In this document: piece by piece, positions 51,803 to 63,946 of the stretch
Layout: each line of letters starts with the position of its first letter
Numbering within the stretch: the stretch's first letter is position 1
Assembly (NCBI RefSeq): GCF_047496725.1
Contig: NC_132972.1
Span: 6,316,001-6,380,000, forward strand
Reading direction: 5' to 3'
Source of the DNA: Anoplolepis gracilipes
Taxonomy: Eukaryota; Arthropoda; Insecta; Hymenoptera; Formicidae
DNA length: 64,000 nucleotides
The notes under the pieces: generated by a model
Seen by the model: the letters and a program-made list of their open reading frames with translations, nothing else
Databases searched by the model: none
What the model was told of the DNA's origin: nothing
Made by a program: the position numbers and the translations under genes

Positions 51803-53444
51803 GAATTTATTTTATTATAAATTTATAAAAAATGTCATAAGAGAAAAAAAAAAGAGAGAAAAAAAGGTATGAAAATTTGTTTTACTTTTTTGATAAAAAA
51901 AAACCCTCCCTTGTACGATACTGTTAGTTATATTGCCAGCAACCTACTGTAATTAGAAAAGTTTTTGTCTATTATTTTTCGACGCAGCGCGATGCATAAA
52001 ATGAAGAAAATTATGTGCCATCAATTAACGTAGCAAAAAATATTTTGTAACGTATAGTTCAATTTGAAAATATTTCCCTCGCGAAAAGTATTCCTTTCTT
52101 GCAATATTTCCTGTATTCATTCCTGTACGCAAAATGAGATAATTTGCTTCCGATAATGATGCAACTCGCGCAAATTAACGAAACGATAAAATTTTTTTAA
52201 CGATACTCGACTGATGACAGTATTTGCCGCCGCGATAATATACGTCAATATGTTTTTAAAAAGTGCAATGGTGCTGATGCAACTATTATTATCCAAGACT
52301 TGGATCGTGGTTCTTCGTCTATAATCTACAAATGCTTCTTTACTCTTAATCCTTAATTAACCTCAATTCGAACCAATTCCAAGCGAGTACTTTCTCAATT
52401 CTATACGAACTTTAATCTCAGCCCAACTTGCGTTCGGATAACTTTACTAGAGTGGCGATCGGGATTTTACTTTGAAGAGAAAACAAAAGCGATATCTTGG
52501 ACGCAAAACAATGCAGCGAATCTGCAAGTTATTTAAGAGGGAATAATAAATATTATATGTTCGTCGTGGCTATCGCATAATAATTTGACAATTTTGTCAG
52601 GCCAAACAACAGATTTATGCACTGCTTCACAATCAAAGAGATGTGTATTTTTGCAAGCATAAAAGCGAATAACAACGCATGGCAAAATATTTTTATAGCC
52701 ATTTCTGTATTCTTTTCAAAATTTATTTCGCTCGTCCATGAGAGCAGTATTCAAATAATAAAAGCACATACGCGAAGTGCGGCGGAAGGATATGACTTTT
52801 AAAACGTGCCACGTTGGCAAACATTGAGATGCGAATAACAGTGCGTAACATTGCTCATATTATTTTAATAGACTTGGAAGATTTAGAAAACCATGAAATA
52901 TATTATATTTTTCTCGAATTATTTGTCGAATTTATTGTAAAAAATAATCATTCTATGTTATTTTTGTAACAGTAACTTAAAGAAAAATTTATTAAGAATA
53001 ATTTAATATAAAAAAAGGGAGATATTATAATTATATTAAAATAGATATTACAATATCTTCTTTTTACGTTAAATCATTTTTAATAAAATCTTTTTTTTTA
53101 AGTTTTTTTTACATAAAACTTGTATAAATATAGCAAAAAATCTAAATTCCTAATAACATTGCCAACTCAACAATATACAAGTTAAGACAAAAAAGACATT
53201 ATAGTATTTGTAAGAAAGATTCCAATTTTAATCGAATTAACATGTGTTTTCTCTCTTCATTAAATATCTCTGCTCTTGAAAAAAAATTTATTATTGAGAA
53301 TTTGTATTAATGTATAATTATAATAATAAAAGAAGTTATTTCTAAATACATTTCTCTTCGCTTGCCAGATTCTAAAATAAATAATATATAATAACAGTAC
53401 AGCGGAGCTTTCAATGACTTGTGAAATTGGAAGCCCTTTACCTT
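51803..53444. other. AT-rich stretch, no gene seen
   Basis: Nothing recognised apart from A/G-rich low-complexity sequence near 51840-51870. Confidence 0.5.
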
Positions 53445-53479
53445 CTTCGGGGCACCTTTTGCCTCGAAGCCCTATAAAG
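53445..53479 (+). promoter_or_regulatory. Hairpin followed by a TATA-like word
   Basis: CTTCGGGGCA (53445-53454) pairs fully, with one G-U, with TGCCTCGAAG (53460-53469) around a CCTTT loop. CCTATAAAGC follows at once, with TATAAAG at 53473-53479, a good TATA box. GAAGCCCTTTA (53430-53440) and GAAGCCCTATA (53466-53476) are near-identical and straddle the hairpin. If TATAAAG is used, transcription would begin near 53503, in CTTCAACAATATTG. No downstream gene is recognised. Confidence 0.2.
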
Positions 53480-55860
53480 CTCCTTGAATTGCTTCAACAA
53501 TATTGAGTATACAACATGAGCTTGCAATTTATTTCAAGCAAAACTTCTTTTCATTTGTATAAAACTTACTCAATATTTGCATTAAAGATACCCGACCATC
53601 TCTCCTAATTATACACATACGAGAGATTTTTAGATACTAACCTTTTACCGTCAAACCATATCTTGATAAATCTGAAGAAAAAGTTTAAAAGTAAACTAGA
53701 ATGTTAAAAAATTTGCATTACAAAACTTGAAATTTATCGTTGCAGTTTTATAACTTACGTGTCTTTCTTTTAAATAATTATTATTATAATTGTTAATATT
53801 TTAATTAACATCTCTACTCAATACCTCGTTTATCTTGAAGAAATTTCCGAATTTAAAGATAATATATCTTATAACATCTTCCTGTCGTTTGCAGAATATT
53901 ATTTATCACGGTCGATTAATAAAATGGTACGTGACGTTTTCCCATTCTTCTCACATACACACATAAGCAATAATAACGCGATTTCACGGGCAGCGGACTA
54001 GATCACAAATTACACGTGGCTAAACTTATACGCGGGACGTAAACACGATAAATAGCTACTGGAAAATTTTCAGCAGCACACGACATCAGGGAAAGGGTCA
54101 GGAAGCACATCCCAGCTGGTGGTCGCATCACACGTGTATACTTTCCCATGCCTGACCTGACCACACCGTCGCGATGGACGCGTCGCGCGATGCGCGCGAG
54201 TATGGTGTGCGTGTCGGCGAACAGGATTTGGGAAAGTCCGGTCGTAAAGAGTAAATTACGATGCTGGTCTCGCTTCACAGTTTTACGCCGCCACCGCCGC
54301 CGTTTCTGGCGATACGTCGCGTCGTTTCGAGACGCGCCCTCGAGGGGAGGGGGTTGCAGCGTGCGTCTATCAGTGTTTTTACGCGAGGGATACACCGTCG
54401 TTCGCCGAATAAACCGTGGTACCATACGCACTGCGTGCACGTGTGATGATGCGGGGAGACAACCCTCGCGTGTCATAAATATATTACATACCTGCGAAAC
54501 GAGGTGGCAGAAATACGAAACTTGCTACTCGCATATACGCGGCAAACACACGAACATGAAACATGATTCTATCATTTATTCAATTGCTGCTTAACGAATA
54601 TCGCGACAAATTTTAAACACCAACGCGGAGCTTACGCATCGTGCTGATTATTAAATAATACGTATTTTCTCGCTCGTATAACTCTGAAATAGTGTTTTAC
54701 GTGAAGATTATTTGATTTTTAATTCTCTCGCGTTTTAATTTCTATTTTATTTTTTTTTAATCGTATAAATGAACGGATAATGGAATTGTTGTTTTTTATT
54801 ATATTTTTATGCTAGAAGATTAGCTCGCAAAAACAACCGATAAATGCTCAAGTAAGGTAAGGTTTTTCACAGCTCGTTCATAAACCAGGTATTAATATCC
54901 ATGTTACGATTCAAAGCAAGTTTTTTTTCCACAAAGCTGATATATTTCATTAATGCAAACATTAGTACAACCATATGTTTAATCACGTCTTCCGTTTCTT
55001 TCGTTAAATAGAAAAAATTCTGTGGAAACATTTCTTGAATATATGTATATTTATCAAAGCGTTAATATTCCATGATATTTTTCTGTGTTTTATTAGACAG
55101 CAGAATATCTTTTATCAGAATAGCTTTTACTTTATCCGCCGTAATGAGATTATTTTTTTCTCTTTTATAATTATTCGTTTTTATTATTTTAATTAGATTC
55201 CTACTCATATTTTTTGTTTAATCGTATGCAGAATAACAACATTAAAGGAAAAACTAATGTCACTAGTCAGACGATCGTTTTACTGAGCAATCTAGCATTT
55301 CTTGTTGTAATTGTTAACTAAATATTTAATATTTAAATAGAAATATGATTATATAAATAATTTTATGATGTAATTAGAGAAGATAATTACTTTTATAAGA
55401 ATATTAACAAATTGGTATTTTATTTTAATTCAAGCTATATCGAAATTAAAGAATTAAATATATTTCGTTAATTTAATGCAACTGTTTAAATCGTAATCCC
55501 GATATTGATACGTGATGTTTTTTTTTTTTTTTTTTTATAACAAATACTTAATACGTCGTGTTTTTAATTATATAATTACACTTTGATGTTTGCGCTTTTT
55601 TCTTTTAACAAGTAATCTGCAAGTCGATCAAATGCGCATTCATTTCGCACGGAAAAATATGCACAAAAGAAATTCGTTCTATTAACATAAATCCATGATA
55701 TTCTTTCGGCACAATGCAGCACGAAAACATGTCGTAGATCTTATACATATACATGATGCTTATACTCACCTGTGTGTAAGTAGACGAAGAGAAGCGGAAA
55801 TTCAAGGCGAAAAAGAGAATAGTGAGCAGCTCAAAATTCAAAGACAGCTATCCACTGACA
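53480..55860. other. AT-rich with a strong CG-rich islet at 54000-54560
   Basis: The islet is open on both strands (148 codons + at 54148-54594; 157 codons - at 54003-54476), both Arg-rich and unrecognised; overlap suggests chance. A consensus minus-strand 5' splice site, CACACAG|GTGAGTAT, lies at 55770/55769, but no ATG-started frame leads into it. A T19 run sits at 55518-55536. Confidence 0.4.
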
Positions 55861-57632
55861 TCTCCTGTATTCCGGCTCCGTGTCTTTTTCCCCTCTGGAG
55901 AAGGAATGTTCTTCGCGTCAATCGCTGAAAGGTTTCCCCTAATGGCTGAAAAACTTCGCAAGACAGACGCTCCCAGCATGAAAAGAGCTCTCTCTTTCTG
56001 CAAATTTAGAGAAAAGAAACAATTCTATAACAAAAAGAGAGTCTTTTTTACGCAATTTATTTACAGAAAGTGAAGACAAAATTCGGATCTGTTTTTTTAT
56101 TTCCTTATAACCAAACACAAATATATGCATATGACACTAAGATATATATATTTTTTTTAATGACACAAAATTTAATAATAATTATACTATAGTTAAAAAT
56201 TATATTATTTCGTCATAATTAATGTTTGACCATGGATTAAGTAATTGTCGACAATATAAGTATATTGTCGAAAAGTGTTGCAACTATATTAAAACTAAAT
56301 TTAACAATATTAGTTATTGTGATTCATTAGATTAATTTTTGCTTTCGCTCCATTAATCTTTTTTTCCTTTAATTGAATAAGGAATTACGGGAATTATATC
56401 ATGAAACATTTCTCGTATGAGCGAAAAAGACTTTCACTGTATATATACATCTCGTTATCTCGTTAATCACAATATTATAGAACATTTTCATAAAGTGTTC
56501 TAAAATGCGAGCAAGAAAGTTGGACTTTACACATTATACGTTATATGGAGACAAAAGCATGCGATATGCATCGCTAAAAAGTACAGACGGTGCCGTAGCG
56601 TCGCTGAAAAGTAAAAAGAAAATTAGTGAAATGTGATAATAGCTACGCGAATTTTCCCGATGTTGGTAAAATATATTTTCCCCGACCAGAACATTATTCG
56701 CCACAACTTATGTATCACGAAGAAAATGCGATAGGTATATTTCTTCTATAGACGCGTTTGTTTTTCACATAAAAAAAAAAGTCGGAAAAAAATTTGTACC
56801 ATAATTTTGCGTAACTAATTTCTTATATCTAAATGTAATAATTACAAATTGACAAATGTTATATGTATGACATTTTCAGAAAATATTTCTTATAATGCTC
56901 TTTTAACATGGGATGCTATAATTGGACTAATATGACTCATCATTATAATTAGATGATCTTATTAGATTAATTAGATTAAATTAAGATTAATAAATAATCT
57001 CGATCACTGTTCTATTTTTTAATTAATTAATTCTGTCTTATTTTAAGAGATAAAATTAAAAATGTTACTTTAGCGTTTGACACACTATATACAATAATTT
57101 TTGAATGAAAACAGCATGCAATAATAACATGATATAAAATGTAATGTGAGCCTTTTTTATTTGATAATTCTAAATTAATATACGTAAATATTTGCTTTTA
57201 ATAGTAAATTCTTTGAGCTTTGAGTTTCTTCACACGATTATTCCTAATCAATATCTTGATAAGCCACTATCTGTTTCATAATTTATTAATTAATTTTTAA
57301 TTATTATACACTTACTAATCAAATTATTTATATCAATATTTCGTTAAAATAAAGATCGCTTAAAATTGTTTAAGAAATCAAGTTTATTTTGATTCACTAA
57401 TAGTTTTGAGATAATTTTAATTTGTAAAAAAATCCTTTACACTCGCAAACTCAAAAAGAATATCAATTTGATCGTGTCACATGAGTACTTTTTCATAATA
57501 TGTACTTGCACAATTCAAAGTATAATGCAAATGGGATTATACTTCGAAGAATCGTTATCAGTTTCGCATTTTATTCAAAAGTTTTGGAAGTTTCTGATAA
57601 AGTATCGCGTCGTCGTAAATTGCAACACTTAC
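55861..57632. other. AT-rich stretch, no gene seen
   Basis: Small frames around 55820-56130 on both strands and an AT-rich remainder; nothing recognised. Confidence 0.5.
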
Positions 57633-57786
57633 CCGGTATTAGATCGAAAGATTGGACACGATTGTGTACGTTCAATGCGTGTTGATTGAGATTTATCGAT
57701 GCGACGGGATGGGCGCGTGTCGTTTTCTGCAACGCGGAAACAATCTGTCTCGGATAAAACGAAAGTCTGTTGATTGAAAATTTCAT
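57633..57786 (-). CDS. Candidate first coding exon on the minus strand (51 codons plus 1 base), function unknown
   Basis: A minus-strand ATG (57784-57786) opens 51 codons, starting MKFSINRLSFYPRQIVSALQ, that run into CCGG|GTAAGTG, a consensus 5' splice site (GT at 57632-57631 on the minus strand). The peptide is basic and well mixed. The opposite-strand candidate starts two bases inside this ATG, so the two are head to head and overlap. Neither is recognised and at most one is likely real. Confidence 0.15.
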
Positions 57787-57947
57787 GGCTACGAGTTGTG
57801 TTGCATTAAACTTTCATCACAGCCGCGCGTTAAAAGCACCATTCGACGTGCATGAAATCGAACGTATCACATCCCTCCTTTTATATTTTTTTACGAATTA
57901 TATCAAAATTAAAGAAAATATCGGGTTAGAAGTCGCGAGTATGTGTC
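57785..57947 (+). CDS. Candidate first coding exon on the plus strand (54 codons plus 1 base), function unknown
   Basis: ATGGCT at 57785 (good start context) opens MATSCVALNFHHSRALKAPF and continues with a mixed, partly hydrophobic segment to GTC|GTGAGT (GT at 57948). Without splicing the frame ends two codons later at TAA. The intron side of the donor is consensus, the exon side weak. No family is recognised. It is embedded in a CG-enriched patch, 57600-57870. Confidence 0.15.
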
Positions 57948-59416
57948 GTGAGTAACACACTGATGAGGAGTTCATTTATTCATGAAAATTAATCAAATCA
58001 AGTTTTTCTGCCAGTGGCTGATCGCGAGTTGATAAGCTCATAATGAGATAAAACGCTTCGCTCGCGCGAAGCTTATTTAAATAACAGCTCTATAAGCTCC
58101 CTTTAGCTTGTCATATTATCGCTTTCGCAAAATGACACGATTGATCGTTCCATTTAAATTATAGAGGTATCTATATTTTATTGATGTAGTTATTTTTTTA
58201 CCAATTTATTTCTTGTTTTGCGCAATATTGAGAAATGTTAAAATTATGGATACAAAATTAATTTTTGATATATCACACATAAATGTTATAAATTTTTGAC
58301 CAATTTCTTTCTTATTGAAAAAACAAAAATATTAAAAACTTTTATTGTAATAAATTTATTGTAATATATTGTATATCACGTATAAATGTAAAATTTATAA
58401 ATTCGCTTTATTTGATAATAGACAGTTACTAGATATAATGTTAGTTATTTCAAATTTCCATTACGTTACATATTTCATTGTTTTAATAATTAATCCTTTA
58501 CATCTATATCAATTTTCACTCAATTATTGTCTAGACTTTCCTCTTTAAAAATGTAATTATCATACAAAAAATATAAAATAAATTTTTGAATACAAAAGTT
58601 TAACTATCAGAGACTCTATACTTTTTTTCCAGTGTCTAGTTTATCGTTTTCATGATCCACAAAATAATCAAACGATTTTAGTCTCCCCGAATTCGAAGAA
58701 AAGGCGCCGTCAATGTGAAGTATATGTACATCAATCTGAGCGCCTTGTGCTGAAAACTGATGGAAAGTGCCGCGATAGCGGAAGCCATTTGAAATTACTA
58801 GGTAATTAATATTCAAGCTAGCCTCGGTGCGGTCTGCCCTCGTCGCTCGCCTATAACCTGAAACCTCCTCCTCCAAGAACTAAGTCAATATGTAACGCAA
58901 TTACTTGACAAGCGGATGTGGTGGCTTGCTGCGGCACTTTCCGCGCTGCATCCCCTTGTAACTCAGTGTTACGCGTCTTCATAAGGAAAACCCGATGCGA
59001 CACAACCCGATGGTTGTTCGTGTGCATCGCGTTATCCGTATTTGTTCCTATCGCGTGTGTTCACGCCGCGCTGGATGTTGTTATGCAAGGAACGTGTTTA
59101 ACTTTAGCGAGCCGCGTAACCATATTGCCCGAATGCATGTGCAGCCGTGCGGCCTCCCCCTCCCCCCTTCCGCGGATAAGGTGATATCGCGGAGAATATA
59201 GCGGATATAATGGCTGTTGCAAGCACTTGCACTTTAGTGCGTGCGAAACGTCGTCATCGAGTACCTTAAAGAGCCTCTATGGGACGAGCGAATAAATGGG
59301 GGCGGCGAGAGGGAGACAGTCGGTAAACATCGAACCGAATAATCCAATTAAAACATTAGTAGATGGATTAATCCACGTGAATATATTTAATTCTCGCATG
59401 CGTCATCGTACAATCG
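57948..59416. other. AT-rich, then a CG-rich islet at 58680-59300
   Basis: GCTTCGC-TCGC-GCGAAGC at 58055-58072 is a GC-rich 7-bp hairpin. The islet has 86-88 codon frames on opposite strands (58616-59184) without recognisable similarity. Confidence 0.45.
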
Positions 59417-60045
59417 TACACAGAAAAAAAGTAAGTATTACATCAAAATTTTCTGTGATGCCTATCTTTAAGGCCTATTGTCAAGGACAATTATATTTGT
59501 GATTAATATTTGGCACTGGGATCTAAATTTTCTAGAGGTATTGCTAGAATATTGCTGCTATAAATTCTATACGTGACAAACAATATTCTAACAGATACAA
59601 AAGTAGCGGTAAATTTTAACTGATAACATCTAGAAATCTATCTACATTAGCAAAATATTTTTTTGAGTGATTGTGTTTCATATATACGCAACAATTTATA
59701 ATCTTCTTAGAAGAATTTAAAAATCTTAAATTTCAACAATACTATAATCTTATTTCAATATTACAATTGTCATTTCAAGAATAAAATAATTATTTTAACT
59801 CTAAGCCAATTATAATCTTCGATTTGAACATGTGTTATTTTCTATCCAACATTTTTTCCTCTCCATTCAAAAAAATTATTCTTAAATAACAAGAATATAT
59901 TTTTTTTTTTTTTTTTTGTTAAACTATATAAAATGTCTTCATCCAAGCAAATTTTCTTTATTTAACACAATATAATCTCATTTCAAGATTTACATTTTGA
60001 AACTAAAGATATTGTCAAAATAAGAATATTCTTTTTTTCTGTGTA
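59417..60045. mobile_element. MITE-like element with perfect 15-bp inverted ends, 629 bp
   Basis: TACACAGAAAAAAAG at 59417-59431 is exactly mirrored by CTTTTTTTCTGTGTA at 60031-60045. The ends read TA then CACAGAAAAAAAG, consistent with a TA target duplication. The interior is AT-rich and non-coding, with an 18-base T run at 59900-59917 and loosely repeated TTTCAAGA/TATTGTCA words, including an ATTGTCAA match near both ends. A non-autonomous DNA transposon is the likely identity; the family is not assigned. Confidence 0.6.
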
Positions 60046-60104
60046 TGTACAATGAATTAACTGTCAATTAATAATTATATTAGATAATGTAATAAATCTT
60101 TTAC

Positions 60105-60105
<1 letters not shown>

Positions 60106-60142
<37 letters not shown>
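60106..60142. repeat. (TA)n microsatellite
   Basis: About 18 TA units. Confidence 0.93.
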
Positions 60143-60147
<5 letters not shown>

Positions 60148-60846
60148 TATATAATATATTTTGTAAAATATTATATATAATAATGTACACTATACAATTA
60201 AATATATGACATTTTATTAACACAGAAATATTGATAACTGTTGATAACTAACATATTATTATATGTATGTAATTATATTGTATATATAGTAATATATGCT
60301 GATTACAGTGCGCATAGAAGCAATAATATAACAATAATATAGTAATAAATTTTCACGCAACGTTCCTCGAAATGTGAAATTACTGCTTCTCCCTTGCTTG
60401 TGGAGTGCATAAATTGATTGGTGACTGATATCATTAGCTTAAGTGAAGTATGGGATATGTATGTACATCGTCGTTGGTGCATGCGCAGCCACGAAAGCAC
60501 GTCGATACCGATATCACGCACACAATGTGCTGCCATATGATAAATGCGGCTGTGTACAAACGGGGAAGGGTATTCGATGTGGAATAAGATATCACCTTAT
60601 AGGCGATGCATCAACCCATATGATCGTCTGACAACGGAAATTAAGTCGCTCGACATACATCAGGCCGTACATGTACGTATGTACATACATATCAGGCTAG
60701 ATAAATTCGTACTTGATAATCTCAACATTGCTTATAAAGAAACGCTTTTTATAAATATACAAATTATTCCAAGAGTTATAATATAATTCTAAAGTATATA
60801 TCTCCAAAAATGTGCGCGTTAATTTTAAACATTTTTTTATGCTCCG

Positions 60847-60870
60847 AAAAAAAAAAAAAAAAAAAAAAAC
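60847..60870. repeat. A24 homopolymer
   Basis: Twenty-four A residues after TATGCTCCG. Confidence 0.92.
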
Positions 60871-62551
60871 ATCGTTCAATCGCACTTTCCACTGCTCTCT
60901 TGCAACGTATTTTATTCTTAAAATCTCAAATAGCCAGGAATTAAACGCGATCGATTTGCGAGGTATTTCCAGCGTATTAGTGCCGAGTGATTAGACAAGG
61001 AATACACGTGTATCGATTAAAGTTGACCGGACCGCCGTGCGTTCGTGCGTGAACGTCATTCCCGAAAGAGTAGGAGACGTAACTTAGTTCCATTGAGCCG
61101 TGTAACCACGTTGCAAACCAAACGCACGTGCAAGGCATTATGGAGATTGGGCGGGAGCCCAATTTCCCCGTACAAATATCTCGGATAATCGCCGTAAAAT
61201 TGATCGCCCGGACTCGTCCAGGAAGACTTCTCCGCGCGTTAACGAACGTCGAGCGTGAAAATATCGATCCTTATCTCTTTCTCTCTTTCTCTCCGGCGGC
61301 CTTGCAGTGCCGTCGGTGAAAATTTAATTAAATCACACACGTAATTTAACGGATCCAGCTGTCGCTAATAAACTCGGCGCAACAGAAGTGCTGGCCGAAA
61401 GTTATAATTACGCGAGATATGGCAAATTTAAATGAATATCGCGAGAGATGTATAGATAAACGGGGAGATTCCGGTGGGTAGGTGCATTTTGTTACACGCC
61501 TTTCATTTACATTCAGCTCTTTCGAAGCGCCACGCTCTAGTCTCTCTCCCTTTTCAGTCTATGCGCCGTATGTATTAAAATTTGACGTTGGTGGGGGATT
61601 AAAGCTTAACCGCAAGCCGGGAAATTGCCGGTCCTCTCGGATGAAATCTGACGCACACAGCGCACGACAGTATCATGACAGCTAGAAGAGCGTCCATGAT
61701 ACCGCGAGCCAGAAAGGAGGAAGCTATAGATACGCGAGCATTGTTGCATAGCGGCTGTGTGTCGTCCTGGACACTATTGCCAGACCACCATGCGCATGGA
61801 TGCATCGCAACGCTACCCTGCGTTCATTTGGGTTGCGCGATATTTCTACCCACGGGTAAAACTAGTGTACCGTACTATTATCCCCTATGTTTCCAAAGCA
61901 GAATTGTAAAAAAAAATTTTATTAATTTTTAATTGTTATTTGTATCAACTTGAAATTTCAGATAATTATAATTGACTTTTCATTTGCGTCCAATAATGAA
62001 GAACATCGCGTACAATCATTACACAAATCAGTAAGAGCAATATTAATGGGTAAAAATATCTAGACTGTTTATGAAAAAGATTCTAATAAAAGAAAATAAA
62101 TCGATAACAAAAATGATACATTTCGCTTCTAAATTTATAGCGTTATTTTAAAATGATTTTTCAATAATATATTTAATTGTTTTTCTCTTTTGATGATTTT
62201 TACTTTAGATAAAGATAATTTATAATTATAAATGTTTTTTTTTTACATTTAATTATGCTTATATTGTATATATTTTATATCAACAATCTGATGAAAGAGG
62301 AAATATTTATTTGCAATTTTATTGTTGCAATATTCAAAGTAACGTCAATGCCGATTGATAAATATTTATACCTGCATTCGCTGCAACAATCGTCGCCGTG
62401 TTTAGAAATAGAATCACGACGTCGGAGGAGGATCACAAGTTTTCGCCGTCAAAGGACGGAGAAAGCGCAGAATGGCTGGCAGTAAAGCAGGTCGTACAGT
62501 AAGGTTGAAGATCTCCGCTCTACGGGATCAGCGAAGGGCTTTATTCCATAG

Positions 62552-62761
62552 ACCGTTCACCTGTCGTACGCCATGGACACTCACTCTCCAAGGAACGGAC
62601 ATACATGTGACGTACGCGTGTGTGATCGTATACGAGAAGAGAAAGAGAGGCCCATAGAAGAGGATTACTCGCGACGAAGAGGGTCTAACACTTATTGCGC
62701 ACAATGCTTGACGAACATTAAGTTCGCCGTTGAGTGTTCCGATTTCTATTGTCACCACTGA
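62552..62761 (+). pseudogene. Cys-rich open segment, possible decayed piggyBac-type transposase C-terminus
   Basis: Open from a TAG just upstream of 62552 to TGA at 62759-62761; the ATG at 62573 gives 62 residues. Seen: cysteines at residues 12, 17, 42, 45, 55 and 60 counted from that ATG, ending RRRGSNTYCAQC, then a short linker and VECSDFYCHH at the very C-terminus. Known: piggyBac-type transposases end in a cross-braced Cys/His zinc-binding domain of the form ...YC-x2-C...C...C...H. The order YC-x2-C, then EC, then Y-x-H fits, but one expected Cys is Phe and the first pair is C-x4-C. No catalytic domain is seen upstream and no TTAA end downstream. It could equally be a chance Cys-rich frame. 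Confidence 0.2.
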
Positions 62762-63710
62762 ATTCAACGATAAACAAATACATCGAATGCTATTCAATTC
62801 CTGAATAGAGGATGATGATCGCACGAAGCGCGCTCACAGATTTCCCATGAAAATCTTATACAAACATACAAACGAACGTTATAGGATTTAAAAGAAAAAA
62901 TTTTAAATAATTTAATAATTTCACGAATGAACATATGCGTATAGAAAAAGAAAGAGAGAGAGAGAGAAAGAGAAAAACATGTATATTTTTCAATGTAGAA
63001 TCAATAATTAAAAATGTTAGATATATGATGAATCACAAAATATATAATTATTTTTAGCGCTATTTATATATTTTTAGATATCTTGAATTAACTTATATCA
63101 ATTTCTCATTTCGAGATTTCTATTTTCGTTACCTAAGTGTTCTAATGGAAGTCTGTACGTATAACGCGTTTTATTCATAACTCATTCATTAAAGCAAAAA
63201 ATAAAGCTCTTTCGGAAATCAATATCGTTCTGCTATTATAGTATAATGCGACTATTATTCGATGTTAAAAGAGGTTCCGAGGGAGGTATAATAAAATATT
63301 TATCCTATTTCTTGTTTGCAAGCCTACCCTGAAAGATGATTTCTGAGCAGTCATCGTAAATTAAATATTTAATTTTACGAGCAAGCATTCCTTAAGAATA
63401 AGACGAGATAATAAAATACCTTGAAATGAAAGAAAGTGATGAGAATTATGATGAAAAAAACATTTTTTAAATTTAAGATTGAATTTATTTCTGCAATTTC
63501 ACCTACCATTATTATATTAAGAATTTGCATTCTTGCAAGTGACAATAATCATATCTATTTAATATTATTAAGTCAAATGACAGCTTATAGAAGATAAAAG
63601 TCAGGAAAAAATCTATTCAACTATATCGATAGATTTTATTTTAACGCTACACGAGCTCGATATATTGCGCACAGTTCCGAGTTATCGTTAGAAAAAAAGA
63701 AAAAAAAAAA
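62762..63710. other. AT-rich stretch, no gene seen
   Basis: Nothing recognised apart from one (GA)n run. Confidence 0.5.
62946..62974. repeat. (GA)n microsatellite
   Basis: About 10 GA units within A-rich flanks. Confidence 0.9.
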
Positions 63711-63788
<78 letters not shown>

Positions 63789-63789
63789 T
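63711..63789. repeat. (TA)n microsatellite, about 79 bp
   Basis: About 38 TA units with a GTA interruption near each end. The longest TA tract in the window. Confidence 0.95.
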
Positions 63790-63810
63790 ACAAAGTACGC
63801 GATAAAAGCT

Positions 63811-63840
63811 CTCGCTAGGTTCGTTTAACGAAGCAGCGAG
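63811..63840. repeat. Interrupted 30-nt palindrome
   Basis: CTCGCT...AGCGAG (outer 6 bp) and TTCGTT...AACGAA (inner 6 bp) are nested, with a 2-3 base bubble and no loop. It lies just right of the TA tract and left of a possible exon. Confidence 0.55.
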
Positions 63841-63934
63841 TCCTGCTTCCTGCCGATACATCCTGCTCGTCCAGATCGAAATTGGACGCAGTGACGCGAA
63901 TTATTATAATCCCAGCCTACTGTGCCATACAGAG

Positions 63935-63946
63935 ATGGCGATGGCG
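63935..63946 (+). CDS. Possible start of a coding exon, Met-Ala-Met-Ala then a splice donor
   Basis: ATGGCGATGGCG is followed by GTAAGA (GT at 63947), a good plus-strand 5' splice site. CTACTGTGCCATACAG just upstream could be an acceptor, making a 14-base microexon (63933-63946), or the ATG could be the translation start within a longer first exon. The 63800-64000 interval is CG-enriched. If real, the gene continues past the right window edge. Twelve coding bases cannot establish it. Confidence 0.15.

Larger units (their letters stand above)
60046..62551. other. TA-rich tract, then CG-rich islets at 60980-61320 and 61450-61870
   Basis: The islets carry unassigned 60-85 codon frames on both strands. 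TTGATAACTG/TTGATAACTA near 60231-60250 is a tiny tandem repeat. No gene recognised. Confidence 0.45.

Noticed and set aside
54003..54594. 148-codon plus and 157-codon minus frames
   Set aside because: They overlap on opposite strands within one CG-rich islet, and neither is recognised; chance openness is likelier than two antiparallel genes.
62472..62560. Start MAGSKAG and a following DNA stretch that faintly recalls the N-terminus of histone H2A.Z
   Set aside because: Only the first seven residues and a few codons can be matched with gaps; the histone-fold sequence that should follow is absent.
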